Shown here in pieces: positions 50,949-62,485 of a DNA stretch of 64,000 nucleotides. The DNA is from Lobulomyces angularis. Lineage: Eukaryota; Chytridiomycota; Chytridiomycetes; Lobulomycetales; Lobulomycetaceae. Each line of letters opens with the position of its first letter. Position 1 is the first letter of the stretch. The position numbers and the translations under genes are program-made. The notes under the pieces are model-generated. The model had not been told where the DNA came from, searched no databases, and saw only the letters and a program-made list of their open reading frames with translations. The stretch lies in contig JADHYX010000001.1 in NCBI GenBank assembly GCA_027604685.1, forward strand, positions 5,045 through 69,044. The letters run 5' to 3'.

Positions 50949-52376
50949 TTATAACCCCATCATCGCCAAGACATTTTTATCTGCAGCATTTTTTTTCTTT
51001 TCATTCAGAATTCGCAATTCCTCTTCACGTCTAAGCTGCTCTTCAATAGAGCGATTAAACAATTCATCTTTCGATATGTCAGAATATCGAGGAGCGGGGC
51101 TGAGAGTCCCTTGGCTAGACTTCGCTGATGAATAAGTATTTCGATTACCAAAGTTAGAAAAAAAATTTTCCTCTGATTTAGTGCTTTGGAATGTATCTCT
51201 TGCACCAATACTACCATTAGAAGAACTTCCTCTTCTAGGAGAAAAGTTTTCTGTAACAGAATGTTGTGAACCTGATCTAGTGTGCCAGCTAGAGTTAAAT
51301 TCATTTGGATGGTCTGCAACAGCTTGCGTTCTGAAGAAATAAAAGTGTTATTCATAATTTGCATTAATGGTGAATAGGCAAATACCTTCCCATTCTTGCT
51401 TCATCTATTACTTCTCTAAAACAGTCTAACCACACCAACATCTCATCCTTATCCTTACACTGTAATTCCAAATTTTTTTTTTGAGTTACAGTTTCTTTAA
51501 GATCTAAACCCAGTTGCTGTTAATAAAATAAAACATTAAAAAATTAATTTGTTAAGAAATATTGCTTTTTACATTTGTCTCATCTACTAATCTAGTGAAA
51601 GTCCATTCAGTATAAAATTCCAAAACAAAAGTCCCCTTTTCAGACACTCTAACGTTAGACAAATTAGTTATAGGATAACAATCTTCATAGTCATCTTGAA
51701 ATTCATCACTTTTCGAAAAAATATATAATGCACAATTGGCCAAAATCATGTACTTCTTTTTAAGGGATCTAGATTTTAAAAAGTTATAGGAAACCTAAAA
51801 AAAAAAAGAGCAAAAAAAAAGAGTAAAAAAAAAGTTAATTAAAGTCAAAAAAAATTGAAGAAAATAGTACCTTTTGAAGCCAGCCACCAAAGGCATCTGG
51901 TAAAGTGCTTATTGTAGAAAGAGTTTTGTCTTTTGGAGCTACATAACCAGGATGTAGTTCTGGAAAAAATTGCTTTGATGAGTTTGTAGTGCTACTTGGG
52001 GATAAGGTTACTTCGGATTTTCTCCTAACTTTAACTTCTCTGTCAATTAATCCCATTCGAGAATCACTTCTAGGTTCATATTTAGGTACATTTAATACAG
52101 TTGGACCATTTTTTTGCTGCTGAGGTTGATAATTACTCTGCATAGATTTTTCATTGTAGATGTTTCGCTGAGGAGGAATAGGTAGTTCCTTATTATTTAC
52201 TAATAATAAAATAAAAGTTAAAGCTTCAAGATAAGTAATTGAAAGTTACATCTGATTTTTTCATCCTCCATTAGTTGTTTGGTTCTTTCAGTTTCCTCCT
52301 CCTCCTTCAAGTCATAGATGACATCGTTCAAATCAGCAAGAAGCTGGTCGACAGTGTTAATCAAATTGGCAGTCAT
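50949..52376 (-). CDS. PH-domain protein
   Basis: About 400 aa. An acidic N-terminal helix (DQLLADLNDVIYDLKEEEE) is followed by a disordered Gln/Ser-rich linker. A pleckstrin-homology domain follows: GGWLQK/VSYNFLKSRSLKKKYMI (beta 1-2), ALYIFSKSDEFQDDYEDC, FVLEFYTEWTFTRLVD, and the C-terminal helix with its conserved Trp (DKDEMLVWLDCFREVIDEAR). The tail is Ser/Asn-rich and ends in a charged helix (NRSIEEQLRREEELRILNEK). Four introns in frame, start ATG 52376, stop TAA at 50949. PH domains bind phosphoinositides or small GTPases; the ligand cannot be told here. I recognise no specific orthologue. Confidence 0.82.
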
Positions 52377-53847
52377 TTAATTTACAACAATTCGTATGTT
52401 TGAATTGTTAAAAATAGATGAGTGGTTTTTGTTTTTTAGTGGTTTAGCTGCAGTGGCGTGGATCTACCGCCAAGGTGAGGCTCAAATGGCTCTTTCAATG
52501 TGAATGGAAGTACAATGGAAAGGACTTTGACAAGAAATCAAGCAAAGTGATGTAAACAAGCACAAATACCCTGCACAAGCTTCTTCTGCAACACAAAAAT
52601 ACCACTTCAAGCCAAGATTAAAGCACAATCAAGTAATATGATTTAAGATATATTAGCACTACATGAAGCATAACGAGCTCGGCAACTAATTAAAAAAAAT
52701 TAATTAAGTTTATTTAAACTTTTTTTCCCTTGAAATTTTAAGTTGATGGGACTAATTTTTAATTTTAAATACTTCAATCCAACTTAAAAATACTTCGGCA
52801 GAGTTTAAAAAAAAAACAAAAAAAAAACTCTTTCTTTTTAATAAATATCAACTCATTATGGATTGCTCTAAATTGCCTATATGTACTGTAAAACCCTCTC
52901 TTCCGAAGTAAGCTTCTTTTGTGGCCCTTTTCCTATATTATAAAGTTTTTTTTTTGAAGTGCCTCCAATATTTTAAAAACTAAAAATGAACGAATATTTT
53001 TCAAGCAACTGTACGACAAACCCTTATTTTCAACCCTTGCTTTGAGAAATCGAGATTTGATGTACTCGATGCAACTCAATGCTGCTTGATGCGACTTTGT
53101 TAAAAAGTATGTTTAACCTCTTCTGCTCAAAATATACATAGATAAACAGTAGGAGGCTTTTTCAATGGTTTTTGTATGGAAGAAGGTGACCTCATTCAAA
53201 AAGACATACAATAGAAAAAAAAAAATAAAACAAAAAAGTATAAAAACCAAATTCAGCTTTATCAGAAAATTCTTCAAAGTTTCCAATTTCGATTAAAAAA
53301 ATAAATAAAACATAATTTTGGTTAAATCATTTTTATTCTTTTTAAACTAAATAACTCCAAACAATTTTGGTATAAAAAAAACTAATTCAGTAATCAATAT
53401 CAGCTCATAATTTTATTGTGTTATTGTTTGTTAAAAAAAAATACTTAAATTTTTTTAATAAAATTTATTTTTGTTTTTGTTTATTTAAAATTTCCTTTTA
53501 CAAAACGGAACTATCTTTGAAATATCTAATAGTAGTCTAATATTAGTCTAATAGTAGTCTAATGATATACTTTTTTTCAGAATTAATGATATACATACAT
53601 AACATTATAAAGCTATCATATGAAAGTTATAAAGTTAGTATTATATTAGTTATAGTTAGTGACAATTCCATATTGTTTGGTTAAGTGTAAAATTTTATAC
53701 AAACTCTGGACAAAAAATAACATTATATGGTAAAATAATGTAAATTAACAAAAATGTATTGGTTGAAAATGTACAATTGTCGTTTTGTTTAAAAAAAATA
53801 TTAATCTAGTTATATCTACAAAAAAAAAAAAGAAACCAAAAAAAAAT
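52377..53847. other. Intergenic, about 1.5 kb
   Basis: The longest gene-free stretch in the window, between two - strand genes. It holds only very short frames and a small 11-bp tandem repeat at 53525-53566. The PH-gene promoter should lie at its left end. Confidence 0.55.
53525..53566. repeat. 11-bp tandem repeat, about four copies
   Basis: The unit tctaatagtag is repeated about four times, the second copy with 'tatt' in place of 'tagt' and the last diverged. It lies in intergenic sequence. Confidence 0.8.
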
Positions 53848-55798
53848 TTATATGAAAGTGAATCCACCACCTTTCATTCCAATTCTCAATCCCTGATCAT
53901 ACTTGTTAAACTCGGGTAAGTAAATCATCGAATTTATAAATGGTGTTAGCATAATCGAAGATAAAAAATAAAACATAATTCCGAATAATATACCTAAACA
54001 ACAAAAAATAAAAATTTAATTATTTTCCTCATTTTTTATTAAGTTACTAATTGGTAATGCTGGTAATGCCTTTCCATAAATTGCTAAAAGAAATATAGTC
54101 ATATTCATTCCAGTCATCACACCTATTGTAGTGGCTATTGTTGTAGTCCAGTCAAATAATGCACTTCTGGCAACACTATGTCAATAAATGAAAATCTTTA
54201 AATACAAAATTTAAAAAATTCGCTTTTTTACAGGACGGAATAAAAAACAAAGTCTCCTAAACCCAATTTCAATCCACTTCTCTCCACTTCCTCATCTTCC
54301 ATTTCTAGGTGATTATTTTCAGTAGAAGGATTAACATTTCCTGTAACGTAAACTCCATTTCCCACTATTTTATTATTAACTTGATTTAACGGGGCAATGG
54401 AACCAACATTTGAGGAAACTGCATCGTCTTCTTCAATTTCACTTCCAAGCTGCTGTTGAATTGAGGTACCTTGACTATTTTCAACTACCGCTTTTGGAGG
54501 CTGCTGAATTTGGATTACATGTTTATTACTTTTTTTTGAATAACCATTCGTATTTTCTTCAAAGGCCATAATCCAGACCATAGTACTATATAAAAGTGCG
54601 GGTATTTCTACTTCCTGATCTCTGCTGCTTTCAATTAACAATTTTAACGGTCCACTACCGTAATAAATTTGTAGATAACAAAATTTTAATCAACAAAAAA
54701 AAAAAATATATGTAAAAATATTACAAAGGGCATAAAACAGCAATCAAATCCCAGACGGCTAATAACGATAATAATATCCAAGAAGTTAGCGGATCGTAAG
54801 TTGACAATGAAAATGCCTTTAACATAGGAAATTTAGAAAATATCAAAAAAAAAATTTTTTGGTTATTTTTTTCGATTTATACCATCAAACTACTCATTAA
54901 AACCTTTTTATTTTTTTTAAAGAAATTAATAAACATGAATTTTATAAATTTGAATTACCAAATATCCTTGATTTAAAATTTGAGGACCTTTCCAAAATAT
55001 CTGTATCAGTCCTACACAAGTAAAATTCCACAGTAAAAAAAAAAAGGTAATGTAGTCAATTGGTAAGTTATAAGTAACCAAAAGTACTATCCATAAAGTA
55101 AATCCAAAATATCCGAGTAGGGCTAAGGCTATCAATCCTATTAACCCTTTTAAAATTCTTATAAATCCATACTTAAATAAAAACAGAATTAAAAACGTAG
55201 CACCTAATAAGATTATTTTTTAATTAAAATAGATTTTTTTAATTTTTAAACCAATTATCTGGGCTAAAACTATTAATGCCGTTTTTAGTGACACCGAGAT
55301 TTCACCGCTGCTGGGAAGTTGACCTGTTAAAAACATGATTTTATTAATATGGAGGTTTTATAAAGGAAATGAAAGATAATAAAAATCCTGAAGTTTAAAT
55401 ACCTGATCCTCCCCCAGCAGGAATGTCACCACCACCCGTAGTGCCATTGCCAACAGTTCCGTTTCCATTTATTGGAGGAATTTCATCAGCTCTAACAAGA
55501 AAAAATATAATAACATGATGTCAACAAGAAAATTTAAAGATAAAATTTACCTAAATATGTAATATTCCGAAACAGGATTTGCTGATTTTACCCAAAAAAT
55601 GCTTAGTATGATACAAATCAGAACTGGTTTGATAATTTCATAAACTTGAATCATATAAAACTTTAAATCTTCTATTCTTTCCTCCTCACTAAGCTCTTCT
55701 TCTTCAGATGCACCATTAACTTCACTAACTGTTGAACTCCGATTATTATTTTTTGAAAATTTCTCAAATAACTTTTTCCCTAAATTTACATTAAACAT
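53848..55798 (-). CDS. PSEN: Presenilin (gamma-secretase-type intramembrane aspartyl protease)
   Basis: Presenilin is the catalytic subunit of gamma-secretase, a GxGD aspartyl protease in intracellular membranes. Both catalytic sites are visible: LSLLAVWDLIAVLCPF in TM6 (usual family form YD; here WD) and GLKLGLGDFVFYSVLVARS in TM7. The PALP motif IYGKALPALPIS opens TM9. Between TM6 and TM7, IESSRDQEVEIPALLYSTMVW is followed by a Gln/Asn-rich cytosolic loop of about 90 aa. The N terminus is short and acidic (SEEEELSEEERIEDLKFY), then several hydrophobic helices. About seven introns in frame; roughly 480 aa, near the usual 450-470. Stop TAA at 53848-53850. Other gamma-secretase subunits are not in the window. 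Confidence 0.94.
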
Positions 55799-55932
55799 TT
55801 ATATTTTTTATTATCAAAATTTTTTTTTTTGTTTTTGAATTGGTATTAAGTTTTACAGAGTATGACTGAGGTGAAGTATAGGGAGTATCACAAACAATTT
55901 TTTTTTGCATTTGTTCTTTTTTTAAAATGTAT

Positions 55933-56333
55933 TTAATTACTTTTTTTTTTTATCAGAACAGAAATATTTTCTCGTCCCTGAACACTTGAAGATTGTGGTT
56001 GTTGATCTAGGTTGACAGTATTTTCTTGTTGTTCATGTGTGGTGTCAGGGTAAATTTGTCTATTTACTCCACGACAAACATTCCTTGTTTAAAAAAAATT
56101 AAAAAAATAAAAAAATTAAAAATAATTTTAAATTGAGAAAAAGTGAAATATATATGTATATAATTTTTTCTACAGTGAAAAATCTATTTCTTTTCCACAA
56201 AAATTTACTTGTGTTCTTTCCAATCATCTGTTTGACAAACTTCAGAACAGTAAAATATTTGTTGAGTTGTACAGCTAGAACACATAAATTTTGCTTTTTT
56301 GTTGCATACTCTACACTTTGCGTTTACATCCAT
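55933..56333 (-). CDS. Small MYND zinc-finger protein
   Basis: Two exons joined across an intron of about 120 nt (HK/NV junction) encode about 90 aa. The MYND ligand pattern is complete: CRVCNKKAKFMCSSC, then YCSEVCQTDDWKEHK and a final NVC after the intron (C-x2-C, C-x2-C, C-x3-C, H, C). The remaining 45 residues are Gln/Asn-rich and end in KKKSN. MYND fingers bind short proline-rich peptides. The protein is little more than the finger, so it probably works as an adaptor; the partner is unknown. It lies 134 bp upstream of presenilin on the same strand. Confidence 0.8.
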
Positions 56334-56627
56334 TTTTGGTTTTTTTTCAAGACCAAAAAAATTGAAACAAATAACAGCTTTACTTAAACAGCTTTGGTTG
56401 TTTAATATTTAATCTTATATGATGCAATTGTTTTTATTTTTTTTCTTTTTTAATGCTTTTTTAGTAGTATTCTGCAATATTTCAATTATTTTAAAAAAAA
56501 TTTTTCAATTTTAAAAAAAAAAACAGTTAACAAAAAATTTCAAATGGTAACAACATTTAAGTATTTAATGAGAAATTCAAAACAAAAATAAACAAAAAAA
56601 AGGTTTTTTTCTAAAAGCTAAAACTAT

Positions 56628-58298
56628 TTAGAAGTGAAATCGCTCACTCGCAATTTCAGCCTCTACAAATTTCAAAAAATTGTTTGCATCAAAAAATTGT
56701 TCATCTTCTTCAGTAACTTCCAAAACACCAACGCCTTTCAAATTATCAAATATCACTTGATTTCTTTTTCTTTTTCTGCTGCTTAAAAAGTCATTGTTCC
56801 AACCTTTTTGCTTATCTATTTCACGAAAGTCTTCTTCCATCAGTTCAAGAGCCACGTTGCTATTCTTATTGATACTGTCTGCTTCGTCACTCAGATTAAA
56901 ACTAGTATTTAAATTAAATTTCAAATTTTCTGGATCTATTCCTATGGAAGTCAAAAACTCTTTTGTTTTTCCCATAGAAAATGGAAATGATACCAACATT
57001 TCTACCGCACTACATAAAAATAAGTAAAATTCTACAAATACATTATTCTTACCCATCAGTTAAAGTATTTGTAGTGATAAAATCTTTCTTAATGCCGTTG
57101 AAGGAAAGCTGCTGAATGATATTCAATATTTCAATATTATCTAAAAAAAAAAATTAAAAAACAAAAAAAACTAAATGTGATTTTATTTATACTATTAAAG
57201 CTCATCTTAAAATTATCATCTAGAACTTGACAAGCCATAAGGTCGATACCAGAATTCTTATTCAATTTACTCAACTCATCAAAATCTATATTATTAGAAG
57301 GTTAAAAATATCTGTTTCGTATTTTTACCCCAACTTGGCGGTGATATAATCATTGACATTGTAGTTGTAAAACAAGAATCTTCAATTCCATTTAACAAGA
57401 TAAAGTTAGAAAAATTGTCCCATGAAACTTCTTTTTTTTCTATTTTGTCAAAATTTTTACAAATTTCCAAAAATTCGCTTTGAAAAAAATTAATTTTTTC
57501 ATTAATTTCTTCTCTAACTGATTTGTCTTCAATTTCCAATTGTTTATGAGCAACTTCAAAGTCATCAAAGTTGTTGCTAAAGACAGTGTTAAAACAGGAA
57601 ACTTTGGTTTCATCGCTTAGTTTAAATTTTTTAAATAACTCTGTCTTTTGCGGCGTTTTTACTGAATTTTCATATTTATCACCTATAGAAAAGAAAAAAA
57701 AATCAGATTTTCCTTTAATTCAGATTTTAAGATACCATCCACTGATTTAGATAGAATTCCAGGAAATAATTTTGCAACAGAATTAATATTGAAGCCATTG
57801 TTAAAAGTTTGCTGAGAGACTAAAAAGTAATTTAAAATTTAAAAAATATAAAACACAGATAAAGATACCAGTGGTAAAATTTCTTGAATGAGGCCTAAAA
57901 CGACCAAACGAATTAAAGTTTACGTTACTCGCTCTAGCATAAGCATAAGCAGGAGCGTAGCCAACACGTTGATAGTTGTGCAAATTGCCCTTATTTTTGA
58001 AAAATATTTCAAACAACTTATTGGAAAATCTTCCTTCTAAATTTTTAATGGGATGCAATAAATTTTTGAAAGGAATTTTAGCTTGTAGTTGTTTTCCAAG
58101 AAGAAGCTCAACTATATTAGCAGGAAAAAACTTTTTTATAGCATTTTTAAACATTCCATTGAAATTATTGACAGAAAATGTTGCTGATGAATTAGTAGAA
58201 AATCTTTTGGAATAATTTGATTTTTTTGAAATTGAAATTTTAGAGTGCTGAATTAGCAAAGGTGAACCTTTAAAAATTCCACTCAAGATGGTAGCCAT
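56628..58298 (-). CDS. Unrecognised protein, possibly mitochondrial
   Basis: Start ATG 58298. The N terminus is basic and Ser-rich (KISISKKSNYSKRFST), like a mitochondrial presequence, followed by helices (FFPANIVELLLGKQLQ) and a Tyr/Ala/Arg segment (RVGYAPAYAYARASN, FRPHSRNFTT). The rest is helical and acidic, with GIDLMACQVLDDNFKMSF near the last third, and ends in FVEAEIASERFHF. About six introns splice in frame. I do not recognise a family. The order resembles some fungal hypothetical proteins with a conserved Tyr/Arg-rich start, but I cannot name one. Confidence 0.6.
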
Positions 58299-58599
58299 CC
58301 TAATAGGCTACTTGCTTAAGAATATTTTTAGTTGAAAAAAAGAAAAAAGTAAATGAACCTACTTTTTTAAATATATATGAAGTAAACGAAAAATTTTTTT
58401 AAGTTCGAAATTTATATGAATTTCGCCACGGATAACATGTTGAACCACGTACATCCAACGTGGAAAAAAAGTCACAAAATCAAATTAACAACATTAAATA
58501 AACAAAAGTAAAAAAATCTATAAAACTGAATGATAATTTTATCTACAAAAAAAAAAGGACCTTTTTCTAGCAGCAATAACTAATTTTCAAAGTTGCTTT
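58299..58599. other. Intergenic
   Basis: About 300 bp between two - strand genes; AT-rich with no visible gene. Confidence 0.6.
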
Positions 58600-59523
58600 T
58601 CAGCCAAAGCTTTCTTTTTTTTTTTTTTTTAATTTTTCCTTTAACTCCTGCATTCTCTTGTTAATTAAGTATTCATCATCCATTTCCTCCTCCTCCTCAT
58701 TCAGCTCTGTTTCATTCATCAGCTTCTTATTCAAACTCAAAATCTCCTTGTCTATTAGCACTTTACTAGAACTATTATTAAATGTAATATGTTGCTTTAC
58801 TTCTCCATTCTCTTCTTTTTTTACTCTTGTTAAAAATAGTCCGCCGTCCTCTTTGCTCTAGAAAAACAAAAAAAAAACCATTAAAATTTTTGGTTACTCC
58901 TGGCTAAATTTACATTTGGTTGATTAAAATGGTAGGCACAAAAAGCTGGAAAATCATTCTCTAATTGTATAATTTTATCTTCAATGGCTTTTAATCTTTC
59001 AAAGATATTTAAACTATCATCTTAAAAAAAGAAAAATATAACTTTCTAACAAAAATTTCTTTTTATTTTACCAAAACTCATTTTTAGGTGTTCAGATATG
59101 TTGTTTAGCCTCGTTTGTATAGAAACGTTTGAGGTAGAAAGAAAATCATTTTTAACAACATTTGTTGTAATAATTCTATCGCTAATTTCAGAATCAGTTC
59201 TAGCGGAACCTTCAGATTCATTTAACTTCCTTTTTTTAATAAATTCTTCTTCATTGCTTGTAGTATTAAATTTTCTTTTTTCTGTTACCAGCTGCTCTAT
59301 GTTTAAATGAACCTATTATATAATTTTTTTAATTAATCATGCACTATATTGATTACTTTGAGGTATTGGTTTTCATTAATTATAGTGTATTAAAATACTA
59401 TGTGTTAATTCAAATAAAATTGTTGTTTTTCCAGAAAACATTTCAGATTTCAAAATAAGAAATTTTTTTCTTGGTATACATTGTATTTACCTCATCTGTG
59501 TCAAAATTATACAACTGTTGCAT
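58600..59523 (-). CDS. Short coiled-coil protein, MBIP-like
   Basis: Four or so exons: a first exon of 11 codons (MQQLYNFDTDE), then a Lys/Ser-rich part, two short amphipathic helices (SIQTRLNNISEHLKM and FERLKAIEDKIIQLEN) and FPAFCAYHFNQPN, then an acidic and finally Lys-rich tail ending ESFG with TGA at 58600. The pair of helices 'RL..I..HL' and 'RLKAIEDKI..LE' is reminiscent of MBIP, a scaffold of the animal ATAC acetyltransferase complex. That likeness is from memory and weak. The tail contains an A run of about 16, so its exact end depends on sequencing accuracy. Identity is tentative. Confidence 0.55.
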
Positions 59524-59727
59524 AAATTTTTAAAAATTGATTTTTAAAAAAAAAAAAAAATTAAAAAATAAAAATTAAAAATTTATTCAAAATTTGATAA
59601 AATAAATATGTAAAATTAATAAAAAAATAAAAAAAATCTAAAATATGAACTAAATGAGAAAAAGAAATATGAGTTTTTTTTTTTTTTTTTAATAAATAAA
59701 TAAATAAATATTTTTCTTTTCCATTTT

Positions 59728-62168
59728 TTACAGTAAATTAAATAAATTTTCCATTTCTTGTTGCTTGGCTTTTTCAACTTTACATTCAATGCTAATTTTA
59801 ACATTCTTTATTAAAGGGTTTGTTAAACATTGATGTTCCAACAAATTGAAAAAAATTTCAAAAATAAAATCAAAGCATTCTTTTCGAATTATATAATTTT
59901 TTGTCCAACTTCTATTAGTTTTAAAACATAATAATATAGCGTCTTTTAAATAATAATAATAAAAAAGAAATGTTAATTTGAATTTATTAAAATATTTTTT
60001 TTATACCTATCAAATTTAAAATTACCCAACATAAATTAGGATCGTTTGAAATTTTATATCTAAATTCGTCACATATAATTTCGTTTTCTTTGCTAATCCT
60101 AGGGTCCTTTTTAAATAAAAAAACCAATGACCTAAAGGCCAATAAGATAAATTCGTATGAATCAACTTGTCTATCAGTTAATCTGGATATAAAAAACAAA
60201 TCCACCTCTGCCCTATCAGGGCAGCTTTTTATGTTGTAACAATGCAAAGCTATTAAACTATAATTTATAAAACACAAAAATTGAAATTAATAAAAAAACT
60301 TTAAAAAAACCTTAAAATCCATCCAAGGATAGGTTGCAAATTTAAAAAAGTTTCATTTTTTCTCAGATGAATAAAAGAAAAAATACTATTTTCGTCGAAG
60401 TTTGAATTTAATCCTAAAAAGTCAGCTAAAGAAGAAAATAGTTTAAATTCATTATCCAAATTGTCATGCCAGTTCACTAAGCACTGATTGAGATTGTTAA
60501 CTGTGATTAAATTATTATTTTGTATTCTAAAATTTGAAAAAATTATGTTTTTGGTTTCTAATGATTCAGTAATATCCAATAAATTTTGCAAGTTACAAAA
60601 TCTTAGCACCTTTCTGTACAAAAAAGTTATTTCTAAATTCATAGATATTCGTTTTGCTGTGAAGTTTAATCTGGTTTCACTTGCTAAAGGGATTCCTAGC
60701 ATTAACCATTCATTGACATCTATGAAGTAAAAATAGTCATTTTCATTCAAAATTAATGGATCGTTGTATAAACTAGAAAGTAAAGTTGTTATATTTATTA
60801 AATATGCCCAACATAAGCGTCTGGCAACGGCATCAAATTGGCTTTGAAGTACAAACGGATTACTTTCCGTATCATATTGGGAAGGTCTATCCCAGTTGTA
60901 TTTAAATGCCACATTAATTGCATCTCCTATATAATGAAGGTGTGTTAATCTGCTAAGAACTTTACTAATTTCTTACCAATTAATTTTCTAGCAGGATCAG
61001 GAGAACCGATTTGTAAAAAAAAACTTGACAATAATATAAATGATTGTAGTGTTTCGACTGATATCATTTGAGATTGATTTAACTTTGAAATTTCTTTAAA
61101 TGCTAATTCTGAAAAGTATCTTGCAGCATTAAGAGGAGAAATTAGAATCTAACAAAAAATTACGTTATAATTCTAAAAAAATTGTTTATTTTTTACCTGG
61201 ACTAAAAATGGGTTGCGTGATTTAAAGGCCGCTAAGGAACATATTGCATTTGCCAAAATTTCAAATTGGAGTGACTGAATCAATTCATTTTTTTCTAATT
61301 TACAAATGAAATCGTCAACATTGTCAGTAAATAACGGTGGATATCTGATGGAATTTTCAAACCATTCAGCAATTAAAATTTTCTTTAAAAGCAACATTGA
61401 AGAGCTTGATTGAGTGTAAGTAGTATATTGTATAGGAGAAAGGTTGGAATCAAATGGTGTAATTTCGTTTATTATTTTTTTCAGATTTTTTTCAGCGTCT
61501 AATGAGAGAATAATTTTGTTTCATAAAAAAAATAAAAATAAAAAACAAAAAATACCATTTTCAATTGAAAAAGAGTTCTTGTCAACAGAATCTAGATAAT
61601 TAAACTCCATAGATGTGTTAATTAAGTTGGAAGAATTGTAACTAAAACTATTAGAATTCAAATTTGACCATGTTGGACTTAACGTATAACCATCAGTAGA
61701 AGTTAATAGAGTTAATTCTACCGAGTTATTCATTTGCGAAGAAGAATTAGAACAGCTAGGTGTTAAATTTTCAGTTTTTAATTTTGAACTCTCATCTAAA
61801 GAAATTGAATTTGTCAACTCCAGCGAAGAATTCATACTTGGGGAATTAACTGAATTAACACTAGATGAATTAATACTTTCAGTAGTGGTTGGAGAAGGTA
61901 ATTGGTAACTAGGTGAGTCTTCTCTCTTTAGTTCCAACTCCTTGTCTCTTTCAGTATAAAGTTTTCGTTTATAAGGAATATATTTACAGATTTCAGTACC
62001 ATTTTTTCTTACAACCCTATGGTTTTTTTTTTTTTTTTTTTAAGGATGAAATTAGGTATTTGTTCACCTCGTAGTGCTACAATTTTTACAACTAGGTAGT
62101 TTTTTGTTACATTTTCTTTTTTGAATACGACATCGCTCGCAAGAAAACGGACTAAATTCTTCCTGCAT
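59728..62168 (-). CDS. Zn(II)2Cys6 fungal-type transcription factor
   Basis: A binuclear zinc cluster at the N terminus, SCERCRIQKRKCNKKLPSC followed by KNC and, after an intron, EIC, gives the six Cys of the fungal Gal4-type DNA-binding domain. A basic linker (YIPYKRKLYTERDKELELKR) and a Ser/Asn-rich disordered region follow. A large helical middle domain comes next, of the fungal-specific transcription factor type (SILLSSFFLQIGSPDPARKL-like helices, AFKYNWDRPSQYD, RRLCWAYLIN). Start ATG 62168, stop TAA 59728. About six introns, one inside the zinc cluster between the fifth and sixth Cys. Its presence supports a fungal source. Target genes are unknown. Confidence 0.88.
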
Positions 62169-62485
62169 AAATTTAACTATATTTTTAATGTGCTGAAAAT
62201 TACAAAATTTGCAAGAAAAAAGAAAAAAAAAATTGTTGCACCATTTGCATCGGAGAATTTGGGTTTTAAGAAAATTTTCAAAGTGGCGTCACAATTAGAA
62301 AATATTTGAGCTAAAATGTACATAAGCTCATAAAACAAAATAATTATTTTTTGGCAAGGATAAATAATTAGTTTTAGTTTGAATACAAAAACTAACTAAA
62401 ATTGTTGAAATTAAAAATTACGAATTACAACATAATTATTAATTCTTATTATTTTCATTTAAAATTATTGTTAAAAAAATCGATT
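62169..62485. other. Intergenic, promoter of the Zn2Cys6 gene
   Basis: Short AT-rich spacer between the NAP1 stop and the start of the transcription factor, both on -. A 62-aa open frame on + at 62121-62309 is antisense chance. Confidence 0.6.
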
